A program made the position numbers and the translations under genes. Positions 1 through 5,815 of a stretch of 13,386 nucleotides of DNA are shown here, one piece after another. Below the pieces are notes generated by a model that worked only from the letters and a program-made list of their open reading frames with translations, was not told where the DNA came from and searched no databases. The number at the start of each line of letters is the position of its first letter. The stretch's first letter is position 1. This DNA comes from JBCCFK01 sp965262315 (GTDB taxonomy: Bacteria > Actinomycetota > Acidimicrobiia > Acidimicrobiales > UBA8592). Location of the stretch: the NCBI GenBank assembly GCA_965262315.1, contig CBDHFJ010000009.1:1-13386 (forward strand), given 5' to 3'.

Positions 1-1
1 G

Positions 2-2314
2 GACATCCCGTTCCAATTCGAGCCAGAGGATGGCTCCCCGGCAGAGCGTCCCAGCCCGGGCACCTACGCGTACATTCCAGCCGTCGCGGGCGGAACCTCG
101 TTCGTGTACAACCTCAAGATCAACGGGCAGCAGGTCACGAACCTACGGTTGTCAGGCGAAAACGTCGCCAAGATCTTCACCGGGCTCATCACTCTGTGGA
201 ACGACCCCGCCCTCGCGTCCGACAACCCCGGCCTCACCCTGCCGGCCCGGCCGATCGTGCCCGTGGTGCGTAGCGACGGCGCAGGTGCCACCAACCAGCT
301 CACGGCATGGATGATGGATCAACACAGCAGCCTGTGGCAGGGGTACTGCGAGCGCGTCGGACGTGGGCCTGCCTGCGGCTCAACGTCGTTCTACCCGAGG
401 ATCGACGGCATGATCGCACAAGCCGGCGATCTCGGCGTCGCCGCGTACGTCTCACAGGACTTCGCAGAAGGAGCGATCGGCTACATCAACTACTCATACG
501 CCCTAGGCGTCCAGATGCCGGTGGCCAAGGTCCTCAACGCCGCCGGGTACTACACCGAACCAACCCCCGAGAATGTTGCGATCTCTCTCCTCGCGGCCCG
601 TGTCAACCAGGACAGGAACAACCCCGAAACGTTCCTGACACAGGACCTGTCTGGTGTCTATGTCGACACCGATCCGAGGAACTACCCACTCTCGGGCTAC
701 TCGTACCTCATCGTCCCGACAACGGTGCGAGGGCAGTTCACAGAGAGCCGGGGCCGCACGCTGGCTGCGTTCGCCTACTACTTGATGTGTCAGGCACAAC
801 AGCAATCCGCGTCGCTGGGTTATGCGCCGATCCCCATCAACCTCGTCCGGGCCGCGTTCGATCAGATCCGGCTCATCCCCGGCGCCGAGGCCCAGAACAT
901 CAACATCCAGGAGTGCAACAACCCGACCTTCTCCACGGACGGCACCAACACCCTCGCCGAGAACGCCCCCCAGCCCCAGTCCTGTGACCAACAGGGGCAG
1001 TTCCAGTGTCCCGACGGCACCGGTGGCGCCCGCTTCCCCACCCAGACCAACAACCCCGACGGCAACAACGGCGGTGGTGGCTCGGGTGCCGTGTTCGCCG
1101 GGTCGCTGGAGGTCTCCGATCCGGCGACGGGAGAACCGCTGCGGTCGGGAGGCAGCCAACAGTCGTTCCTCCTCGCCCCTCCGAGTGAGCGAGATGCGTG
1201 CCCCGGCGACAGCGCGACCGACAACTACGTGATCCTGTCCTTCGTCGTCGACCCGTCGATCGACCCGGGCTCGCTCACCTGGGAGAGCTCCGGGCTGGCC
1301 ATCACGCCCGACGGCCAGCCCCTCGTCCCGTTCCTGACCGAGGCGGGCGACACCTTCCCGTACCTCGGCTTCACGGAGGTCGACACCGGCCGGATCAGCC
1401 CGCCCCCCGAGGTCGACCTGGCGCTCTTCGCGTCGAACCTCCTCGACGAGGGCCCGGCGACGATCGGGCTCGCGTGCGCGCCGGCGGCAACGATTCCGTT
1501 CGTCCCGGAGGTGTACTGGACCGCCACCATCGACATCGTCTTCGATCAGGGCGATCCGGCCGGCTGGCGGTTCGACGTGATCGACCAGCCCGCCCCCCGT
1601 CCGGGACTCGCCCAGGACACCATCGTCAACCTCCCCCCGCCCGTCGGACTGATCCTGACGCAGCGATGCGGGGTCCACGGCGCGCTGCCGGCCGAGCCCG
1701 CCCTCCCCGCGTTCCCCGGCTACCCGTTCGACCTCCCGGCGCTCGACGCCACCGCCGACGAGGTCGGCACCGCACCCGACATCGACCTGACCACCGAGGC
1801 CGTCGAGCCGGACCCGGAATTCGATGCCTACCCGAGCCCGTTCCCGCAGACGTACCCAACGCGCTGTGGCATCGAGTTCGGCGCAGCGAACGCGATCCTG
1901 GATGGCCCACTGGCCGGCCGGTTCTTCGCCGCCGACGCGCCGCTCAACACCGTCACGGTGCTCGACCTGCGCCCCACCGACGCCGGCTGGATCCTCCTCG
2001 GTCGTGCCTCGGAGTTCCGGACCGTCGGGGACGGGTTCAGCGGCAACCATCTGGGGTGGACGCCCGTGGTCTCGTCGGTGTCGCAGCCGGCCAACGGCTA
2101 CCAGCAGGTCGTGAGCCCAGGGCCCACGATCTTCCCCGGGACCGGCGTGCAGAGCGGCGCCGGACTGGGTTCACCCGCGGGCAGCGTGCTCGCGCGAGCA
2201 CTCCCCGGCCAGGGCCTGGGTGCCGCGGAGATGGACGCTCGGCTTCGGCTGCTCTCGCCCATCGACGCCGAACCAGGCGTCTACGTGGCGCGCATCACTC
2301 TGACCGTCATCTGA
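2..2314 (+). CDS. PstS-like substrate-binding protein fused to surface beta domains and a WxL-like C-terminus (5' end missing)
   Basis: The frame is open to the left edge, so the true start and any signal peptide lie outside; the GTG at 104 is internal. About 770 residues are visible. The first ~300 look like PstS, the periplasmic/surface phosphate-binding protein of ABC phosphate uptake: AYIPAVAGGTSFVYN near 68-112, FTGLITLWNDP near 175-207, the ligand-loop motif RSDGAGAT at 269-292, and AIGYINYSY, YPLSGYSYLIVP and LGYAPIPINL further on. A Gly/Asn/Gln-rich linker (about 920-1090) leads to a region with paired Cys (DACPGDS, GLACAP), then a second region with Cys (QRCGVHG, TRCGIEFG). The last ~120 residues look WxL-like: GWILLG at 1985-2002, LGWTP at 2051-2065, and a G-x-Y-x-A-R-I-T-L-T ending. 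No C-terminal membrane anchor or sortase motif is seen. This is probably an exported, wall-associated protein; phosphate binding is inferred from the family. Codon use differs between the two halves (see findings). Confidence 0.8.
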   Translation, partial: DIPFQFEPEDGSPAERPSPGTYAYIPAVAGGTSFVYNLKINGQQVTNLRLSGENVAKIFTGLITLWNDPALASDNPGLTLPARPIVPVVRSDGAGATNQLTAWMMDQHSSLWQGYCERVGRGPACGSTSFYPRIDGMIAQAGDLGVAAYVSQDFAEGAIGYINYSYALGVQMPVAKVLNAAGYYTEPTPENVAISLLAARVNQDRNNPETFLTQDLSGVYVDTDPRNYPLSGYSYLIVPTTVRGQFTESRGRTLAAFAYYLMCQAQQQSASLGYAPIPINLVRAAFDQIRLIPGAEAQNINIQECNNPTFSTDGTNTLAENAPQPQSCDQQGQFQCPDGTGGARFPTQTNNPDGNNGGGGSGAVFAGSLEVSDPATGEPLRSGGSQQSFLLAPPSERDACPGDSATDNYVILSFVVDPSIDPGSLTWESSGLAITPDGQPLVPFLTEAGDTFPYLGFTEVDTGRISPPPEVDLALFASNLLDEGPATIGLACAPAATIPFVPEVYWTATIDIVFDQGDPAGWRFDVIDQPAPRPGLAQDTIVNLPPPVGLILTQRCGVHGALPAEPALPAFPGYPFDLPALDATADEVGTAPDIDLTTEAVEPDPEFDAYPSPFPQTYPTRCGIEFGAANAILDGPLAGRFFAADAPLNTVTVLDLRPTDAGWILLGRASEFRTVGDGFSGNHLGWTPVVSSVSQPANGYQQVVSPGPTIFPGTGVQSGAGLGSPAGSVLARALPGQGLGAAEMDARLRLLSPIDAEPGVYVARITLTVI

Positions 2315-2320
2315 GCTGCG

Positions 2321-2962
2321 TCAGCCCAGACTCCATTCGCCGGGTTCGCGGCCCAGCTGCACCAGGCGCTCGGTGACCTGGAGCGGTGGTTGGTAGGCCT
2401 CACCGGCACGGATCGCGGCGACGTGCTCACCCTCCTCGTCCCAGACGTGGCAGGTGTTGATGTTGCCCATGATGCGACGCTCCCGATCGGCGCTGTCCGG
2501 GGCCCCCTCGGGCAGGCCCTCCTCGCGGGCCTTCTTGACCGAGACCGACCACGTCGACTGCACCACCGCCGGGCCCATCGCCTGCAGGAGCGCGGTGGTG
2601 TGGGTGCAGCCACGCGGACCCCCGAAGAGCTCTCGCACCTTGTGGGTGAAGCCTCGGGCGACCTTGAGCCCGACCAACTTCTCGTAGTGGGCGGCGATCC
2701 CGGGGCAACTCGGATGCGGGTGCGTCTCGAACACCACGCCGGCCTCGACGATCTCGAGCTCGGGCAACTGGACGACCCACTGGACCTGCATCTGGTGGAT
2801 CTCCAGTGGATCGGGATCGTCGGCGACGTAGAGGCCTGCCGGCTTCATGTCACTGATGGCGCCACGGACGAGCAGACGATCCTCGCCGTAGCCGTAGACC
2901 TTGACCTCGTAGTTGCGCGTGTGCAGCAGCTCGAGGTCCTCGTCGGGGGGAAGGAGGCTCAT
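2321..2962 (-). CDS. DUF2889 domain protein
   Basis: This is a 213-residue protein of the DUF2889 family, whose biochemical function is not established. Features that fit the family are an N-terminal H-T-R-N-Y segment (H14-Y18), an acidic I-S-D-M segment at 36-39, HPHPSC with C86, the Y-E-K-L-V-G-L stretch at 93-99, and the strongly conserved GCTH at 118-121. These Cys/His residues could form a metal or catalytic site, but that is inference. No signal peptide or membrane segment is visible, so it is probably cytoplasmic. I chose ATG at 2962 (MSLLPPDEDL) because family similarity begins just after it; the frame stays open upstream, but that part is the antisense shadow of the SDR gene. The Shine-Dalgarno is weak (GGGG just upstream). 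It ends 6 bp from the stop of the PstS-like gene (convergent) and is divergent from the SDR operon across 76 bp, so it may share a control region with it. Confidence 0.8.
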   Translation of the reverse strand: MSLLPPDEDLELLHTRNYEVKVYGYGEDRLLVRGAISDMKPAGLYVADDPDPLEIHQMQVQWVVQLPELEIVEAGVVFETHPHPSCPGIAAHYEKLVGLKVARGFTHKVRELFGGPRGCTHTTALLQAMGPAVVQSTWSVSVKKAREEGLPEGAPDSADRERRIMGNINTCHVWDEEGEHVAAIRAGEAYQPPLQVTERLVQLGREPGEWSLG

Positions 2963-3038
2963 GGGCCCCGGTTGTACCACGGCCGGTCGGGAGCGTCCGG
3001 CTGGCGCAGCGGGTGCCGGTCGGCCAGCCTGGGGCGCG

Positions 3039-3824
3039 ATGGTCATGCAACGCTTTCGCCTCGACGGCCGGGTCGCCCTGGTCACCGGTGCGTCCAGAGG
3101 GATCGGCGCCGCCATCGCCGTTGCCATGGCCGAGGCCGGTGCCGATGTGGCCATCGGCGCGCGCGACCCTGATCGGCTGCGCGAGGTGGCGTCCGCGATC
3201 GAATCGCACGGACGTCGCGCCCACGTGGTCGCCGGCAGCCTCCACGAGCGGGCGGCCCTCGAATCGCTGGTGACCTCCACCGCCGACACGCTCGGCCCCG
3301 TGGGGATCGTGGTCAACAACGTGGGCGGATCGCCCCCGGCCGCGTTCCTCGACATCACCGAGGCCCAGTTCGGCGCGGCCCTGCGATGGAACGTGACCAC
3401 GGCGTTCAACCTCACCCAGCTCGCCGTGCCCTCGATGCTCGAGGCCGGGGATGGCGCCGTGATCAACATCGCCTCCGCAGCCGGTCGCCACGCTTCGCGT
3501 GGCTTCTCGGCCTACGGCACCGCCAAGGCCGCCATGATCCACCTCACCCGCACCACCGCCGCCGACCTGGCGCCGCGCATCCGGGTCAACGCCATCGCGC
3601 CCGGTGCCATCGAAACCGACGCCCTGGCGAGCGTGATGACCGACGAGCTCCGCGCCACCATGGAAGCCGGTACCCCGATGCGCCGTGTCGGGCGCGTCGA
3701 CGACATCGCCGCTGCAGCCGTCTACCTGGCGTCCGACGCCGCCTCCTACGTCACCGGCCAGACGCTGCCCGTCGACGGCGGCATCCAGAGCACCAACTTC
3801 GACATGGGGATCCCCGACCTGTGA
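3039..3824 (+). CDS. SDR-family NAD(P)-dependent oxidoreductase
   Basis: This 261-residue classical short-chain dehydrogenase/reductase has the usual length for the family and is expected in the cytosol, reducing or oxidising an alcohol/ketone pair. Visible motifs are the Rossmann glycine motif TGASRGIG at 16-23, NNVGG at 93-97 in place of NNAG, and the catalytic tetrad N118, S146, Y159 and K163 (YGTAK). The PGAIETD segment and the C-terminal YVTGQTLPVDGG are typical of FabG-like members. Arg20 and Arg42 suggest a preference for NADP(H), which is inference. The substrate cannot be read from the sequence. ATG 3039 is chosen; ATG 3045 two codons later is equally possible, and both have only a GGGG stretch upstream. 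The in-frame extension back to 2913 is antisense to the DUF2889 start and is unlikely to be coding. It overlaps the next gene by 4 bp (GTGA), so the two are probably translationally coupled. Confidence 0.9.
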   Translation: MVMQRFRLDGRVALVTGASRGIGAAIAVAMAEAGADVAIGARDPDRLREVASAIESHGRRAHVVAGSLHERAALESLVTSTADTLGPVGIVVNNVGGSPPAAFLDITEAQFGAALRWNVTTAFNLTQLAVPSMLEAGDGAVINIASAAGRHASRGFSAYGTAKAAMIHLTRTTAADLAPRIRVNAIAPGAIETDALASVMTDELRATMEAGTPMRRVGRVDDIAAAAVYLASDAASYVTGQTLPVDGGIQSTNFDMGIPDL

Positions 3825-4645
3825 GCACACCCGTCGACCTGAGCAGCATCGTCAGCGGCTGGCCCGACCCCGCTGCCACCAGCCTCGGCGTCACCGACGC
3901 CACCACCACCCTCGGCACCGCCGGCGACACCACGCGGGTCTCCCGGCTCGCCTCGATCAGCAAGGTCACCGCCGGACTCGCGGCGATGGTGGCCGTCGAG
4001 GAAGGCACGATCGTCCTGGACGAGCCGGCCGGACCGCCGGGATCGACGGTGCGTCACCTCCTGGCTCATGCCGCCGGGTACGCCTTCGACGGCCCTGACC
4101 CCATCGCCGAGGTGGGCAGCCGCCGGGTGTACTCCAACACCGGGATCGAGGTCTTCGCCGATCACCTGGCGGCCAAGGCCGGCATGCCCTTCGCCGACTA
4201 CCAACGGGAGGCGGTGTTCCGACCCCTCGGCATGGACCACACCGAGCTCATCGGTTCGCCGGCATTCGGCGTACACAGCTGCGTGGACGACCTGCTCCGG
4301 CTGGCCCGAGAATTGCTGGCACCAACCCTCGTCGCGCCGGAGACGCTCGCGGCGGCAACCACGCCGCAGTTTCCCGAGCTCGGCGGCGTCATCCCGGGCT
4401 TCGGACGCCACGACCCCAACCCGTGGGGTCTCGGCATGGAGATCCGCGGCGCCAAGCAGCCGCATTGGACCGCGCCGGGCAACTCCGCCCGCACGTTCGG
4501 CCACTTCGGCGGCACCGGCACCTACCTGTGGGTCGACCCCGACCTGGGGATCGCAGCCACGGCCATCAGCGGTGTGGACTTCGACAGCTGGGCCACCGAG
4601 ATCTGGCCACCGACCAACCAGGCCATCGTCGACCGGTTCAGCTGA
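3821..4645 (+). CDS. beta-lactamase-fold serine hydrolase
   Basis: This 274-residue protein belongs to the serine beta-lactamase/penicillin-binding-protein-like family (class C type: esterases, D-aminopeptidases and related enzymes). The three active-site motifs are present: S45-I-S-K48 (SxxK, nucleophile and general base), Y104-S-N106 (YxN), and H228-F-G230 in place of KTG. The HxG form is common in esterase-type members and argues against a true antibiotic beta-lactamase. It is shorter than typical AmpC (about 350-390 residues). No signal peptide is visible, which suggests a cytoplasmic hydrolase. The start is GTG at 3821, overlapping the SDR stop by 4 bp, so the pair is read as one operon and may act on the same substrate or pathway (inference). 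It ends 9 bp from the convergent kinase-like gene, with no hairpin terminator between them. The substrate is unknown. Confidence 0.88.
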   Translation: MSTPVDLSSIVSGWPDPAATSLGVTDATTTLGTAGDTTRVSRLASISKVTAGLAAMVAVEEGTIVLDEPAGPPGSTVRHLLAHAAGYAFDGPDPIAEVGSRRVYSNTGIEVFADHLAAKAGMPFADYQREAVFRPLGMDHTELIGSPAFGVHSCVDDLLRLARELLAPTLVAPETLAAATTPQFPELGGVIPGFGRHDPNPWGLGMEIRGAKQPHWTAPGNSARTFGHFGGTGTYLWVDPDLGIAATAISGVDFDSWATEIWPPTNQAIVDRFS

Positions 4646-4654
4646 CCGCAGCCG

Positions 4655-5665
4655 TCACGCAGGATCATGGACGAACCACGATCGTCCGAGGTCCATCGTC
4701 CGGTGCGGGTCGATCACTCGTGGGCCGTCACGGCGCACCTCGAGGTGAGCCACCTGCCCGTCGTGGATGCGCCGCTTGCGCTCGCCGTCGAACGCCAGCA
4801 GGACCGGACCGGCGACCTCGACGGACTCGCCAAAGGAGAGCCGCCGCACCTCGGCAATACCGATGCGATCGTGATGACCAGGGGCAGTCGGCGCGGTGAC
4901 CACGATGCCGTCGTGGCCATCCGCCGGCGTGAACCGGAGGAACAGCGCTTCGTCCTCGGCAGCGGCGAGCGGGTCGAGCAGACCGCCGACCACTGAAAAC
5001 CCGATCGACGCCGGATCGGCCCTGGTGAGCACGGCGATCCGCATCGTGTCGGGATCGAACAGCTCCAGTGACCCGACGTAGGGGTCGGCGACGGCCACCG
5101 CGTCGATGAGCGCGATGTCGGGGTCCCGGTCGAGCTCGGGGTGACCGCCCTCGACGGTCACGTGCACCAGCTTGGCGGGCGTGGCCACGGCGTCGAGCTC
5201 GACGACACCCTGCGCAACCAGGCCCAACGCGGTCCCGGCCACGGTGGGCTCGATGAACTCGGGGAACGCGTTGTTCGTCCCGGTCGACACGGGGATGACC
5301 GGCACACCCGGCCACCCCTTGGTGACCGCCCGATTCGTTCCGTCGCCGCCCAGCACGGCGATACAGGCACAGCCGAGCTCCCGCATCTCGATCGCGGCCC
5401 GGGTGCTGTCGTGCTCGGTGAAGCCCAGCTCCCGCGTCACCGTGGTCAGCTCGATCCCCTTCAGGGTCTCGGTGGCCCGCCGGACGATCTGATGCGGATC
5501 GTGGTTGACGGCGATCTCGGTGACCCCGACGGCCCGTGCACCCAGCACCAGCCGGCGCACGATCGAGACCTTCTCCTCGATGGTCGATCGCCCGGCCGCA
5601 GCCACGGCGCGTCGAAGGTCACCGCCCGATCTCGGGTTGACCAGAATGCCGAGCGACGGACTCAT
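4655..5665 (-). CDS. ATP-NAD kinase family protein, AcoX-like
   Basis: This 336-residue cytosolic protein belongs to the NAD kinase/diacylglycerol kinase superfamily and is closest in appearance to the AcoX-like subgroup, which lacks a firmly assigned reaction. Motifs seen are NPRSGGDLRR at 10-19 (N-terminal nucleotide-fold signature), the hallmark GGDGTNR at 106-112 and STGTNN at 127-132. It is longer than many stand-alone NAD kinases, with an extra C-terminal portion. The start is ATG 5665, supported by GGTGAT at 5677-5672 on this strand, 6 nt upstream. The frame remains open far upstream only as an antisense shadow of the GGDEF-EAL gene. It is divergent from that gene across 150 bp and convergent with the serine hydrolase. 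No acetoin dehydrogenase genes are adjacent, so an acetoin role is unsupported here; it could phosphorylate NAD or another small molecule. Confidence 0.82.
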   Translation of the reverse strand: MSPSLGILVNPRSGGDLRRAVAAAGRSTIEEKVSIVRRLVLGARAVGVTEIAVNHDPHQIVRRATETLKGIELTTVTRELGFTEHDSTRAAIEMRELGCACIAVLGGDGTNRAVTKGWPGVPVIPVSTGTNNAFPEFIEPTVAGTALGLVAQGVVELDAVATPAKLVHVTVEGGHPELDRDPDIALIDAVAVADPYVGSLELFDPDTMRIAVLTRADPASIGFSVVGGLLDPLAAAEDEALFLRFTPADGHDGIVVTAPTAPGHHDRIGIAEVRRLSFGESVEVAGPVLLAFDGERKRRIHDGQVAHLEVRRDGPRVIDPHRTMDLGRSWFVHDPA

Positions 5666-5740
5666 TGCTTCATCACCGAGGCGACGGTACACGGCCGCGA
5701 ACGAGACGGCCTGGCCTCCGGGCACCCCACCCGGTCGACG

Positions 5741-5762
5741 CGAGCGCACACCGGTGCGCTCG
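5741..5762. promoter_or_regulatory. perfect 22-bp inverted repeat in the divergent intergenic region
   Basis: CGAGCGCAC and GTGCGCTCG form a perfect 9-bp inverted repeat around a 4-nt ACCG centre. It lies in the 150-bp gap between the divergent AcoX-like gene (starts 5665) and GGDEF-EAL gene (starts 5816). There is no following T-run on either strand and both genes point away, so a terminator is unlikely; an operator for a dimeric regulator, or a 5'-UTR hairpin, fits better. A weaker inverted repeat (GCCCA 5772-5776, TGGGC 5784-5788) follows. A TTGTGC at 5768-5773 could be a poor -35 element, but I see no convincing -10. The function is inferred from position and symmetry only. Confidence 0.45.
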
Positions 5763-5815
5763 GGCGATTGTGCCCATCGCCTGTGGGCGGCACTACACCT
5801 GCCGATGGAACGACC

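Noticed and set aside
104..106. GTG 104 as start of the PstS-like protein
   Set aside because: The same frame is open to the window edge and the upstream residues (AYIPAVAGGTSF) already match the PstS N-terminal fold.
503..2050. 515-codon open frame antisense to the PstS-like gene
   Set aside because: Arg/Gly/Val/Asp-rich composition typical of a GC-rich antisense shadow, with no recognisable motif; the sense frame has clear PstS motifs.
3821..4645. Antibiotic-resistance beta-lactamase
   Set aside because: The third motif is HxG rather than KTG, the protein is short and no signal peptide is visible; an esterase/peptidase-type role fits better.
5141..5815. Long in-frame upstream extension of the GGDEF-EAL gene
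   Set aside because: Lies antisense to the AcoX-like gene and has shadow composition (His/Arg/Gly/Asp-rich); the first membrane helix begins just after ATG 5816.
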